A stretch of 64,000 nt of DNA from Luteimicrobium subarcticum (GTDB lineage Bacteria; Actinomycetota; Actinomycetes; Actinomycetales; Cellulomonadaceae), in the NCBI RefSeq assembly GCF_002798015.1, contig NZ_PGTZ01000009.1, positions 1-64,000 on the forward strand, in the 5' to 3' direction. Shown piece after piece: positions 18,861 to 27,671 of the stretch. The notes under the pieces are model-generated. The model made no database searches and was not told the origin of the DNA. It saw only the letters and a program-made list of their open reading frames with translations. Numbering within the stretch: position 1 is the stretch's first letter; every line of letters begins with the position of its first letter. Position numbers and translations under genes: made by a program.

Positions 18861-21035
18861 TCAGGCGCCGACCCCCGCCCGCTCCCGGTCCTGCTCGGCG
18901 CCGTCCGCGCTCTCGTCGTCGGCGGGCAGGTGGTCCGCCAGGCTCGCGACCTCCGCGCGCGACACGTCGTCCTGGCGCGCGAGCCGGCTCGGCCACCACA
19001 TCGTCCGCCCGATGTCGAGGTTGAGCGCCGTCACGAGCACCGACCGCACGATCAGCGTGTCGAGCAGGACGCCCAGCGCCACCGCGAAGCCCATCTCGGC
19101 GAACGCCACGAGCGGCAGCGTGAACAGGGCCATGAACGTCCCGGCGAGCACCAGCCCGGCGGACGTGATGACACCGCCCGTCGCCCGGAGCCCGATGAGG
19201 GCTCCGCGTCTCGTGCCGACGTGCGCCGCCTCCTCGCGAACCCGCGTCATGAGGAAGATGTTGTAGTCGATCCCCAGCGCGACCAGGAAGACGAACACGA
19301 ACAGCGGGAACGACGGGTCCGTGCCCGCGAACCCGAACAGGTACTTGAACGCCAGCGCGCTCGCGCCGAGCGCCGCCGCGAACGACAGCACGACGGTCCC
19401 GATGAGGACGAGGGGCGCGGTCAGCGCCCGCAGCAGCACCATCAGCACGAGGAACACGACGAGCAGCACCACCGGGATGATCAGCACCGTGTCGTCCCAC
19501 GACGCGCGCAGCACGTCGAGGTTGACGGCCGTCATGCCGCCGACCTTCGCGTCCGCACCCGGCACGGCGTGCACCGCGTCGCGCACGCGGTCGACGGTGT
19601 CCTTCGCCGCCTGGGAGTCCGGCGCGGACGTCAGCGTGCCCTCCATGTACGCGACATCGCCCTGGACCACCGGCTTCGTCACCGAGTCACCGTCGATCCC
19701 GTCGGTCCCGGCGAACGCGGTCCGGACCGCGTCCACGGTCTGCGCGTCACCGCCGTCCGCGATCACGACGACCGGCGTGCCCGCCCCGCCCGGGAAGTGC
19801 TTCGTGAGCTCCTGCTCGCCGACGATCGACGGCTGCGTGCCACGGAACGACTCCGCGTTCGACAGACCGGTCGCGTCGAGCTGCGTCATGCCGAGCGACA
19901 GGAAGACCAGCACGAGCGACGTGACCGCCCACGTGCGCCGCGGCGCCCGCGCGATCCTGGCGCCGATGCGCGCCCACACGCCGTGCACGGACGGCTCGGC
20001 GTCACCCTGGTGCGGGACGCGCGGCCAGAACACCCAGCGTCCGAACACCACGAGCAGGGCGGGCAGCAGCGTCAGCATGACCAGCAGGCCGCTCGCGATG
20101 CCGATCGCGGCGACCGGGCCGAGGCCCGCCGTCGAGCTCATCTGCGCCAGCAGGAGGCACAGCATGCCCAGCACGACCGTCGCGCCGGACGCCACGATCG
20201 CCGGGCCGGCGCGGTGCAGCGCGATCGCCATCGCCTGGTGCCGGTCCTGGTGCCGTCGCAGCTCCTCGCGGTACCGGGCCACCAGCAGCAGGGCGTAGTC
20301 CGTCCCCGCCCCGAACACCAGCACGGTGAGGATGCCCGCGGACTGCGCGTTCACCGTGAGACCCGCGTGCTCCGCGAGCAGGTAGATGACGCCCTGCGAC
20401 ACCGTGAGCGCCACGCCCGCCGACACCAGCGGGAAGATCCACAGCACCGGGCTGCGGTACGTCAGGAGCAGGATGAGGATCACCACGCCGCCCGCGACGA
20501 GCAGCAGCGTCGAGTCGATGCCCGCGAACGCGTCCGACGAGTCCGCCGCGTTCCCCGCCGGCCCGGTGACGTACACCGACATGCCGGCCGCGCCGTCCTG
20601 CGCGGTCCCCCGGAGGTCGTCGACGACTCCCGACATCTCCTCCCAGCCGTTCGGCCCGCGGTTCACCGGGACGACGACCTGGGCCGCCTCACCGTCCTCC
20701 GACGGCACCGGGCCCACGACCTTCCCGTCGAGGTCGGTGCGCTGCGAGTACGTGGCGACGTCCTGCTGGATCGCGGCCATGTCCGCCTGCGTCAGACCGC
20801 CGTCCCGCACGTACAGCACGACCGCCGGGATGGTGTCCGGGTCGGAGAACTTCTCCGCGACGTCGAGCACCTGCGTCGACTCGGCCTGAGCCGGCAACCA
20901 GCTCTTCGCCTCGTTCGACTCGACCCCCGACAGCTTCCCGGCGAGCGGCCCCAGGACCGCGAGCACCGCGACCCAGAACGCCAGCACCCCCCACTTCACC
21001 CAGCGATGCGTGACCCACCCCGTGACACGTGACAT
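18861..21035 (-). CDS. MMPL-family RND transporter
   Basis: 724 aa. Twelve predicted membrane segments are arranged in two halves: a first segment (VKWGVLAFWVAVLAVLGPLAG), a large outer domain, then a five-segment block with VLVFGAGTDYALLLVARYREELRR, and a second half with FLVALGIDYNIFLMTRVREEAA. The two GxxTDYxLxxxxR and GIDYNIFLxxRxRE motifs are characteristic of MmpL-type transporters, which export lipids or drugs with proton motive force. The tail is short and charged. The start is the ATG at 21035; the upstream intergenic region is divergent from the SGNH hydrolase. Confidence 0.9.
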   Translation of the reverse strand: MSRVTGWVTHRWVKWGVLAFWVAVLAVLGPLAGKLSGVESNEAKSWLPAQAESTQVLDVAEKFSDPDTIPAVVLYVRDGGLTQADMAAIQQDVATYSQRTDLDGKVVGPVPSEDGEAAQVVVPVNRGPNGWEEMSGVVDDLRGTAQDGAAGMSVYVTGPAGNAADSSDAFAGIDSTLLLVAGGVVILILLLTYRSPVLWIFPLVSAGVALTVSQGVIYLLAEHAGLTVNAQSAGILTVLVFGAGTDYALLLVARYREELRRHQDRHQAMAIALHRAGPAIVASGATVVLGMLCLLLAQMSSTAGLGPVAAIGIASGLLVMLTLLPALLVVFGRWVFWPRVPHQGDAEPSVHGVWARIGARIARAPRRTWAVTSLVLVFLSLGMTQLDATGLSNAESFRGTQPSIVGEQELTKHFPGGAGTPVVVIADGGDAQTVDAVRTAFAGTDGIDGDSVTKPVVQGDVAYMEGTLTSAPDSQAAKDTVDRVRDAVHAVPGADAKVGGMTAVNLDVLRASWDDTVLIIPVVLLVVFLVLMVLLRALTAPLVLIGTVVLSFAAALGASALAFKYLFGFAGTDPSFPLFVFVFLVALGIDYNIFLMTRVREEAAHVGTRRGALIGLRATGGVITSAGLVLAGTFMALFTLPLVAFAEMGFAVALGVLLDTLIVRSVLVTALNLDIGRTMWWPSRLARQDDVSRAEVASLADHLPADDESADGAEQDRERAGVGA

Positions 21036-21291
21036 GACTGACTCCCCCGAGTCCTTGCGTCGGCCTCGTGCGCTCCCCCGAGCGCACCGGTGCTTCTGAG
21101 GGACGGCCCGGCGGGCGTCCCTGATACGACACGACCATCCTGGGTGCGCGAACTCGTCGGGCGGCATCGGGATGTCCCCCGAGACGACCCCGGACGTCCC
21201 CCGACTGTCCCCGGGTGCCCCCGGTTCGCTAGCGTCGGCGGTGACGCCGTCGTCACGGCCCCCGACCGACCGACCACGACGGAGCTCCCTG

Positions 21292-22242
21292 GTGACCCCT
21301 GGACCCGCACCGACCCCCACGCCGGCCCCCGCACGCACGCCCGGCCCGCGCCGCACCCGCCTCGTCGTCGGGCTGAGCGTCGGCACCGCGCTCGCGCTCG
21401 CCGTGGCCGGGACGGTCGCCGTGCACGACCGCCCCGGCTCCGGCCCGCGGTACGTCGCCCTCGGCGACTCCTACACGGCCGGTCCCCTGATCCCCGACCA
21501 GATCGCGGCCGCCGGCGCCTGCCAACGCTCGACGAACGACTACCCGCACCTGCTCGCCGCCGCGATCGACGCGCACAGCCTCACCGACACGAGCTGCTCG
21601 GGGGCGTCGCCCGCCAACGTGACGCTGCCGCAGTCCATCGGCACCCAGACGTTCGCGCCGCAGGTCGACGCCGTCGCCGCCGACACCGAGCTCGTGACGA
21701 TCGGGCTCGGCGCGAACGACCAGAACGTGTTCTCCGGCCTGATCCAGGGGTGCGTCGAGGTCGCCGCGAGCGACCCCGGCGGGTCGCCCTGCCGGGACCG
21801 GTTCGTCGTCGGCGAGGACGACACCGTCGCCGACAAGCTCCGCACGACGCAGACCCAGGTCGAGGACGCCGTCCGGGCCGTCCGGGCGAAGGCGCCGGGC
21901 GCGGACGTCGTCCTCGTGGGGTACCCACGGATCGTCCCCGCGGACGGCAGCACGTGCCCCCAGGTGCTGCCCTTCGCAGAGGGCGACTACGGGTACGTCG
22001 ACCAGTGGGAGCGCGAGCTCAACAGTGCGCTGCGCGACGCCGCGTCGACCACCGGTGCGTCGTACGCCGACACCTACACCGCGTCGAAGGGGCACGACGC
22101 GTGCGCCGGCGACGACGCCTGGATCACCGGGGCCACGTCGACCTCCGACTCGGCGGCCTACCACCCCAACGCCGCCGGCATGACCGGGGTCGCCGGGATC
22201 GTCGCCGCGTACCTGCGGGCGCACGGCCTCCTGCACGCGTAG
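21292..22242 (+). CDS. Secreted SGNH/GDSL hydrolase
   Basis: 316 aa from the GTG at 21292 (GGAG 7 bp upstream). An N-terminal basic stretch (PGPRRTRLVVGL) and a hydrophobic segment form a signal or membrane anchor. The hydrolase motifs are YVALGDSYTAG (block I, nucleophile Ser), GASPANV/SCSG region, TIGLGANDQ (block III, Asn) and AAYHPNAAG (block V, His). Cysteines are placed as in Streptomyces secreted SGNH lipases/esterases, allowing disulfides. Substrate could be an acyl ester of lipid or polysaccharide. Confidence 0.88.
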   Translation: MTPGPAPTPTPAPARTPGPRRTRLVVGLSVGTALALAVAGTVAVHDRPGSGPRYVALGDSYTAGPLIPDQIAAAGACQRSTNDYPHLLAAAIDAHSLTDTSCSGASPANVTLPQSIGTQTFAPQVDAVAADTELVTIGLGANDQNVFSGLIQGCVEVAASDPGGSPCRDRFVVGEDDTVADKLRTTQTQVEDAVRAVRAKAPGADVVLVGYPRIVPADGSTCPQVLPFAEGDYGYVDQWERELNSALRDAASTTGASYADTYTASKGHDACAGDDAWITGATSTSDSAAYHPNAAGMTGVAGIVAAYLRAHGLLHA

Positions 22243-22313
22243 CGGGCCGGGCGGGGGCGCGCACCCCGTGCCTACACTCGCCGGACCCGGACGGCACGAC
22301 GAAGGAGACGGCC

Positions 22314-23312
22314 GTGGAGCCCCAGACCCCGAGCGCCCGCACGACACCCCGGACAGCGCCCGCGCTGCTCGCCGCGCTGGCCGCGGCCGCCGCCGGTCTC
22401 CTCGCGCTCGTCGGGACGCTCGTCGCCCCGCCGGCCGAGGGGGCGACGCGGGTCGTCCTGCCGCTGCGGGCCGAGACGTTCTCCACGTCGTCGATGTACG
22501 GTCCACGGTGCCTGCCCGTCGCGGACGCGAGCGCCTGGCACCTCGGCGTCGACCTCGAGGCGCAGTACGGTGCCCCGATCTACGCCGTCGCCGCGGGCAC
22601 CGTGACCCACGCCGTCGACCCGACGGGCGGCGAGGCCGGGTACGTCATGATCCGGCACACGATCAACGGGATCCGGTACGACACCGTCTACCTGCACATG
22701 GAGGACGCGACCCGGTACGTGCACGCCGGGCAGAAGGTCGCGGCCGGCCAGCGCATCGCGCTCGTCGGGTCGTCCGGGCCCGCGACCAGCCCGCACCTGC
22801 ACCTCGAGGTGTGGAAGGGCGGCTGGGGCGCGACGGCCGTCAACCCCGTCACCTTCTTCGTCGGGCACGGTGTGAGCCTCGGCGCCGCACGCATCTTCGA
22901 CCAGGGGGTCCGCATCCCCGCGACCTGCACGTACTACGCGACGGCCCGGCTCAACGTGCGTTCCGCGGCGTCCAGCACGGCACGCGTCGTCCGGACCGTC
23001 GCGCAGGGCACCGCGATGCGTTCGCAGCCCGGGAAGAAGACGAACGGTTTCGTGCCCGTCACCGTGGGCTCGACCCACGGGTGGGTGAGCGCCTCGTACG
23101 TGTCGCCGACGTCGACGTCGTGGCACCCGACCTACGTCACCCGGCAGACGACCTTCCTGCGCAAGGGCCCCGGGCTGCAGTACGCGACCGTGCGCAAGGT
23201 GGCCGCCGGCACCAGGATCACGACGGTCTACGCGGTGATCGGCGACTGGCGCGACGTGTCCGTGGGCGGCGTGCGCGGGCTGGTGAAGATCACGACGCTC
23301 CGCCTCGGGTGA
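22314..23312 (+). CDS. Secreted M23 (LytM) peptidase with two SH3 domains
   Basis: 332 aa with a Sec signal (residues about 1-45, ending PAEGAT). The M23 domain follows: YGPRCLPVADASAWHLGVDLEAQYGAPIYAVAAGTV has the H-x3-D metal ligands, and SPHLHLEVWKGG the HxH catalytic motif. Two bacterial SH3 modules occupy the C-terminal half (TARLNVRSAASSTARVVRTVAQG and RQTTFLRKGPGLQYATVRKVAAG), likely binding peptidoglycan. GAAGGAG precedes the GTG. It would cut peptide cross-links in the cell wall of self or other bacteria. Confidence 0.92.
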   Translation: MEPQTPSARTTPRTAPALLAALAAAAAGLLALVGTLVAPPAEGATRVVLPLRAETFSTSSMYGPRCLPVADASAWHLGVDLEAQYGAPIYAVAAGTVTHAVDPTGGEAGYVMIRHTINGIRYDTVYLHMEDATRYVHAGQKVAAGQRIALVGSSGPATSPHLHLEVWKGGWGATAVNPVTFFVGHGVSLGAARIFDQGVRIPATCTYYATARLNVRSAASSTARVVRTVAQGTAMRSQPGKKTNGFVPVTVGSTHGWVSASYVSPTSTSWHPTYVTRQTTFLRKGPGLQYATVRKVAAGTRITTVYAVIGDWRDVSVGGVRGLVKITTLRLG

Positions 23313-23355
23313 CCCGGGCCGGGCGTGCACTCCCGCGGTCCGGAAGAATCACCGC

Positions 23356-23682
23356 ATGGACATCCACGACCTGACCGCCGCGCTCGACACAGTCCTCGGG
23401 CCGACCCTCGTCGCGTCCCTCGCCGGGACACCCGAGCGCGACGACGCCGTCGAGTGGGCCGACGACGACGGCCCCCGCCCCGCCCACGAGTCCGAGCTGC
23501 GCCTGCGCATCGCCTACAAGACCTGGGAGGCGCTGTCCGCCACGCACGACGAGGACGCCGCGCGCCAGTGGTTCCTCACCGCGCGCGACGACCTCGACGG
23601 GGACACGCCGCTCGACGCCCTCGCGACCGACCGCGGCGACCAGGTGCTGCGGGCCGCGGAGTCGTCGGCGCCGGCGGCCTGA
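23356..23682 (+). CDS. MbcA/ParS-type (DUF2384-like) small protein, no toxin partner
   Basis: 108 aa, acidic. The C-terminal part W..LSATHDEDAARQWFLTARDDLDGDTPLDALATDRGDQVLRAAE resembles the toxin-binding domain of Xre/MbcA/ParS antitoxins (usual pattern FL...P.LDG.TP.E.L..G....V..A). No RES-domain toxin is adjacent, so this may be a solitary regulator or a domain reused. Assignment is tentative. ATG 23356 is the first in frame. A weak 8-bp hairpin (23673-23680 and 23686-23693) overlaps its stop. Confidence 0.6.
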   Translation: MDIHDLTAALDTVLGPTLVASLAGTPERDDAVEWADDDGPRPAHESELRLRIAYKTWEALSATHDEDAARQWFLTARDDLDGDTPLDALATDRGDQVLRAAESSAPAA

Positions 23683-23802
23683 CGCAGGCCGCCGGGCGAC
23701 CTCGAACCCCGCCGCGCGCATGGTGTCGAGAACCGTCGACCGGCTCCGCTCACCAGGTGACGGGCCACGATGAGCGTGACCCCCTTGCGTCCAGGAGACA
23801 CC

Positions 23803-24222
23803 ATGCCGAAGTACCTGCTCCTCAAGCACTACCGCGGTGGCCCCGAGCAATACCGCCCCTCGCCGCCGCTCGACCAGTGGGCGCCCGAGGACGTCGAGGC
23901 GCACATGGCGTTCCTCGGCCACGTGGGCGAGATGCTGCGGGAGAGCGGCGAGTACGTGGACTCCCAGGCCCTCACCCCGCAGCAGACGTGGGTGCGCTAC
24001 GGCGGTCCGGGCGCCGCGCCCGTGACGACGGACGGGCCGCACCCCGAGACGTCCGACCTCGTCGCCGGCTGGTACATGGTCGACGTGGACTCGTACGAGC
24101 GGGCCCTCGAGATCGCGGCGTACGTGTCGTCGGAGCCCGGGCAGGGCGGGAAGCCGCTGTACGAGTGGATCGACGTCCGGGAGATCATGTCGGACGGGCC
24201 GTCCGCGGACGAGCCCGCCTGA
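23803..24222 (+). CDS. YCII/DGPF-domain protein, partner of the sigma factor
   Basis: 139 aa. MPKYLLLKHYRGGPEQYRPSPPLDQWAPEDVEAHMAFLGHVGEMLRESGEYVDSQALTPQQTWVRYGG..VTTDGPHPETSDLVAGWYMVDVDSYERALEIAAYV matches the DGPF (YCII-related) family. In actinobacteria these small proteins are typically encoded next to ECF42 sigma factors, and here the sigma gene begins 5 bp after the stop. CCAGGAGACACC precedes the ATG at 23803. Confidence 0.9.
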   Translation: MPKYLLLKHYRGGPEQYRPSPPLDQWAPEDVEAHMAFLGHVGEMLRESGEYVDSQALTPQQTWVRYGGPGAAPVTTDGPHPETSDLVAGWYMVDVDSYERALEIAAYVSSEPGQGGKPLYEWIDVREIMSDGPSADEPA

Positions 24223-24227
24223 CGCGC

Positions 24228-25436
24228 GTGACCGACGGGCCCGTGACCGAGGGGCCGCCGCCCCTGGACGAGGGCGCCCTGCGCGCCCTCGTCCCGCGCG
24301 TGCTCGCGGGGCTGGTGCGCCGCGGCGAGGACTTCGACGCGGCGGAGGACGCGCTCCAGGAGGCGCTCGTCGAGGCGCTGCGTGTGTGGCCCGAGAGCCC
24401 TCCGCGCGACCCGCGGGCATGGCTCACGACGGTCGCCGTCCGGCGGCTGGTGGACGCGCGGCGCAGCGCCGCGTCCCGGCGTCGGCGCGAGGACGCGGTG
24501 GACGCCGAACCGCCCCCCGGACCCGCGGAGCAGGGCGACGACACGCTGTTCCTGCTGTTCTGCTGCTGCCACCCCGACCTCAGCCCCGCGTCTCAGGTGG
24601 CTCTCACGCTGCGGGCCGTCGGGGGCCTGACGACCCGCGAGATCGCGGACGCGTTCTTCGTCCCGGAGGCGACGATGGCGCAACGCATCAGCCGGGCGAA
24701 GCGGACGCTGCAGGGACGTGCGCTCGACCGTCCCGGCGACCTGGCCGTCGTCCTGCGGGTGCTGTACCTCGTGTTCACGACGGGTCACGCGGGGCGCGTC
24801 GACCTGGCGGACGAGGCCATCCGGCTCGCGCGGCAGCTCACGCTCGCGACCGACGAGCCGGAGGCGCGCGGGCTGCTCGCCCTCATGCTGCTGGACCACG
24901 CGCGCGCCGCCGCGCGTCGCGACGGGGACGGACGCGTCGTCACCCTCGACCGGCAGGACCGGTCGTTGTGGGACCGCCGTGCCGTGGCCGAGGGAGTGCG
25001 GGTGCTGCAGTCCGCCCTGGTGCTCGAACGACTCGGGCGCTACCAGGTCGAGGCCGCGATCGCGGCCCTCCACGACGACGCCGCGACCTACGCCGAGACG
25101 GACTGGCCGCAGGTCGTCGCCTGGTACGACGACCTGGTCGCCCTGAGCGACGACCCGGCGCGGCAGGACCCGGCCGCGGTGCTCGGGCGCGCGGTCGCCG
25201 TCGGGCACGCGGTCGGCCCGACCGAGGGGTTGCGAGAGACGGAGCGGGTCCGGGGGATCCTCGGCGACCGGCACCGGTGGCACGCCGTCCGCGGGCACCT
25301 GTACGAGCTGGACGGCGACCTCGTCGCGGCGGCCGACTGCTACGCCGAGGCCGCACGCCGCGCCACGGACGTCGCCGAGCGCGACCACCTCGTCCAGGCG
25401 GCCGCACGGTGCCGCGCCGCCGTCGCACGCGCCTGA
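24228..25436 (+). CDS. ECF42-type sigma factor with long C-terminal extension
   Basis: 402 aa. Sigma2 region LVRRGEDFDAAEDALQEALVEALRVWPESPPRDPRAWLTTVAVRRLVDARRS and sigma4 region LSPASQVALTLRAVGGLTTREIADAFFVPEATMAQRISRAKRTL are clear. A C-terminal extension of about 210 aa is the TPR-like/DUF6596 domain of the ECF42 group (LADEAIRLARQLTLATDEPEARGLLALMLLDHARAAARRDGDGRVVTLDRQDRSLWDR). ECF42 factors lack an anti-sigma factor and appear with DGPF proteins, as here. The GTG at 24228 is used, with GTG 24243 as an alternative. Confidence 0.88.
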   Translation: MTDGPVTEGPPPLDEGALRALVPRVLAGLVRRGEDFDAAEDALQEALVEALRVWPESPPRDPRAWLTTVAVRRLVDARRSAASRRRREDAVDAEPPPGPAEQGDDTLFLLFCCCHPDLSPASQVALTLRAVGGLTTREIADAFFVPEATMAQRISRAKRTLQGRALDRPGDLAVVLRVLYLVFTTGHAGRVDLADEAIRLARQLTLATDEPEARGLLALMLLDHARAAARRDGDGRVVTLDRQDRSLWDRRAVAEGVRVLQSALVLERLGRYQVEAAIAALHDDAATYAETDWPQVVAWYDDLVALSDDPARQDPAAVLGRAVAVGHAVGPTEGLRETERVRGILGDRHRWHAVRGHLYELDGDLVAAADCYAEAARRATDVAERDHLVQAAARCRAAVARA

Positions 25437-25456
25437 ACGGGACGCGGGTCGTCCAC

Positions 25457-25504
25457 ATGGGGAGCGGTCCCCATCGACACCGGGTGGGTCGGTCTGGCTA
25501 TCCT
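25457..25504 (+). promoter_or_regulatory. Hairpin plus -10-like element (copy 2), toxin operon promoter
   Basis: An inverted repeat ATGGGGA (25457-25463) / TCCCCAT (25468-25474) is followed by CGACACCGGG and CTGGCTATCCTTCCTGG (TATCCT at 25499-25504), 24 bp before the first operon start. The same arrangement precedes the paralogous toxin gene at 827 on the other strand. Confidence 0.5.
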
Positions 25505-25527
25505 TCCTGGTCGAGGGGGGTGGTCAC

Positions 25528-25863
25528 ATGGCTGACCTGAAGATCGACCTGGACGCCGTGACGTCGCTGGGGTCGTCGCTGACCAAGGTCGCGGGCGAGT
25601 TCGACGGCGCGAACGCGCACTCGGACCGGATCGCCGGTGCCGTCGGGCACGGCCACCTGGCCGACACCGTGCGCGACTTCGCCCACAAGTGGGACGACAC
25701 GCGCGGCAAGATGACCGACAACCTCAAGGCGCTCGCCGACGCCGCGACCAACGTTGCGCAGGCCTTCACCGACACGGACGGCGAGCTCGCGAAGGCGCTG
25801 ACCGACGACGGCTCGTCCACGCCGGCGCCGTCGCCCACGCACGCGCCGGTACCTGCGCAGTGA
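25528..25863 (+). CDS. WXG100-like small T7SS protein
   Basis: 111 aa. Mostly two amphipathic helices joined by a short turn (ADLKIDLDAVTSLGSSLTKVAGEFDGANAHSDRIAGAVGHGHLADTVRDFAHKWDDTRGKMTDNLKALADAATNVAQAFTDTDGELAKAL) followed by a Ser/Thr/Pro-rich tail. The helix pair, length, and position ahead of a large toxin fit an ESX/T7SS early secreted or chaperone-like partner; the strict WxG turn is not present (GAVGHGHL instead). ATG 25528 follows GAGGGGGG. The toxin GTG overlaps its TGA. Confidence 0.7.
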   Translation: MADLKIDLDAVTSLGSSLTKVAGEFDGANAHSDRIAGAVGHGHLADTVRDFAHKWDDTRGKMTDNLKALADAATNVAQAFTDTDGELAKALTDDGSSTPAPSPTHAPVPAQ

Positions 25864-27671
25864 GTCGTCCTGCTGATTGGTCGCCGGTGGGTCTGGACAT
25901 CGATCCGACGCCGGGTGATCCGGTGCTGGTGCTGGCGGGTGGCCGGGACTACCTGGACGTCGCGACCGCGATCGATGATGCAGCGTCGGCTCTGGAAAGG
26001 TTGTCGGTCGACGGGACGGTGTCGGCGGCGATGGATGCGGTGATGGACCGCAAAGAGGACGTCATCGCGGACATCCGCAAGGCGCACGGGCGCTACGAGG
26101 CAGCAGGTTCGGCGCTCGTCGACTACGCGGGGGTGCTGGACCGGGTCCAGTCCGACACGTTGGCGGCGTTGAACAAGGCCATCGACGCCCTGGACGAGTC
26201 GGCGGACGCGACCGGGACGAAGTCACGCTGGCAGCAGCTCGCGGACGACACCACCGACCCGCACGAGAAGACGGTCTACCAGCACAAGGCCGACGTGGCA
26301 TCGGACCGGGTGTCCGTCGCGCACGGTGTGGTGAACGCCGCGAAGGGTGACATCGACACCGCGGTGGCGGACCGGGACCGTGCTGCGGACAACGCGATCG
26401 CCCAGATCACCGACATCACGGCACACGACGACCTCAACGACTCGTGGTGGGACGACTGGGGGTCGAAGGTCGTCGCCGCGATCGCGGACAGGTGCCGACA
26501 GAGGGGACGTCATCCGCCGCCTCTGGGGATCCTCGCGATCGTGGTCGCGTTCATCCCCGTCGTGGGCACCGCGCTCGCCGGAGTCCTCCTCGTCGTCGCA
26601 GCGGTCGCGGCCATCGTCAGCGCGTTAGCCAACATCGCCCTCGCCGCCACCGGCGAGAGATCCTGGACCGAGGCAGGGATCGCGATCGCCGGCGCCGCCC
26701 TCAGCGTGATCGGGCTCGGTGCCGCGGCGAAGGCAGCGACCGGGATCTCCAAGGTCGCCCTCAAAGCCGGGGCCCGCGAATCGTTGGCAGGTCTCAAGGG
26801 GTTGGCGAAGGGCGGGATCAAGAACGGGCTCGAAGGCTTCGGACGCAAGGCCGCGTGCAAGGTCGGGTTCGGGACCTGCTTCACCGCCGGCACCCTCATC
26901 CGCACCCCCGACGGCGACCGGCCCATCGAGACCCTCCGGGCCGGTGACAAGGTCTACACGCACGTCCTCACCGCCGGTGTCGACGTCATCGAGACGGTCG
27001 AAGAGACCTTCGTCCGCACCACCACGACCCTCTACCGCCTGAGCATCGCCGGGCAGCCGGTTACCACGACCGACGAACACCCCTTCATGGTCCACGGCCT
27101 CGGCTGGATCGCCGCCCGCGACCTGCGCCCGGGCGACCAGCTCGTCACGGGCGAAGACACCGACACCGGGGAACCCGCCGGCTCCGTACGCCTCGACGCC
27201 ATCGACATCGAACACGTCGACCCCGCCAGTGCAGTCGAGACCGACGCCGACGGCGGCGTGCCCGTCTACAACATCCACGTCCGCGCCTTCCACACCTACT
27301 ACGTCCTCGCAGGCGACACCGCCGTCCTCGTCCACAACGCCAACACGCACGGGGCGGGCCGGATCCCCCGGACGTTCGAAGACTGCTCGGACGCCGCCTA
27401 CCAGGGCGTCCTCCACGTGCGCGACGAGATCGCCCGGGAGGGGGCCGCAGGGTCGCATTCGTGGGCGAGCAAGATGACGGACGACGAGCTCGCCGACTAC
27501 CTCGACGGGTATGCCGACATCGCCGCCAAGGGCGGTGGTACTCCCCTCAAGTCCGGGGGCGTCGGCTGGTACGACCACGAACGGGGCGTCATGATCATCT
27601 ACCGCAACGAGGTCTCCATGAGCACGTACAGCGTCACCGCCGAACAGTTCGCCAAGAAGGCGGCACACTGA
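25860..27671 (+). CDS. T7SS-type polymorphic toxin with pretoxin HINT domain
   Basis: 603 aa. The GTG at 25860 overlaps the WXG gene's TGA (GTGA). Residues 1-205 form the putative T7SS signal and helical part; two hydrophobic segments lie at about 220-285. Cys340 begins the HINT domain: CFTAGTLIRTPDGDRPIETLRAGDKV, TTDEHPFMV, and VYNIHVRAFHTYYVLAGDTAVLVHN ending at Asn493. HINT domains self-cleave, releasing the 110-aa tip (AN...AH). The tip (WASKMTDDELADYLDGYADIAAKGGG, YDHERGVMIIYRNEVSMSTYSVTAEQFAKK) is not recognised; it may be a nuclease-type domain. A local insertion/deletion pair changes residues about 211-225 relative to the paralogue at 1-827. The immunity gene overlaps its stop by 1 base. 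Confidence 0.85.
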   Translation: MSRPADWSPVGLDIDPTPGDPVLVLAGGRDYLDVATAIDDAASALERLSVDGTVSAAMDAVMDRKEDVIADIRKAHGRYEAAGSALVDYAGVLDRVQSDTLAALNKAIDALDESADATGTKSRWQQLADDTTDPHEKTVYQHKADVASDRVSVAHGVVNAAKGDIDTAVADRDRAADNAIAQITDITAHDDLNDSWWDDWGSKVVAAIADRCRQRGRHPPPLGILAIVVAFIPVVGTALAGVLLVVAAVAAIVSALANIALAATGERSWTEAGIAIAGAALSVIGLGAAAKAATGISKVALKAGARESLAGLKGLAKGGIKNGLEGFGRKAACKVGFGTCFTAGTLIRTPDGDRPIETLRAGDKVYTHVLTAGVDVIETVEETFVRTTTTLYRLSIAGQPVTTTDEHPFMVHGLGWIAARDLRPGDQLVTGEDTDTGEPAGSVRLDAIDIEHVDPASAVETDADGGVPVYNIHVRAFHTYYVLAGDTAVLVHNANTHGAGRIPRTFEDCSDAAYQGVLHVRDEIAREGAAGSHSWASKMTDDELADYLDGYADIAAKGGGTPLKSGGVGWYDHERGVMIIYRNEVSMSTYSVTAEQFAKKAAH

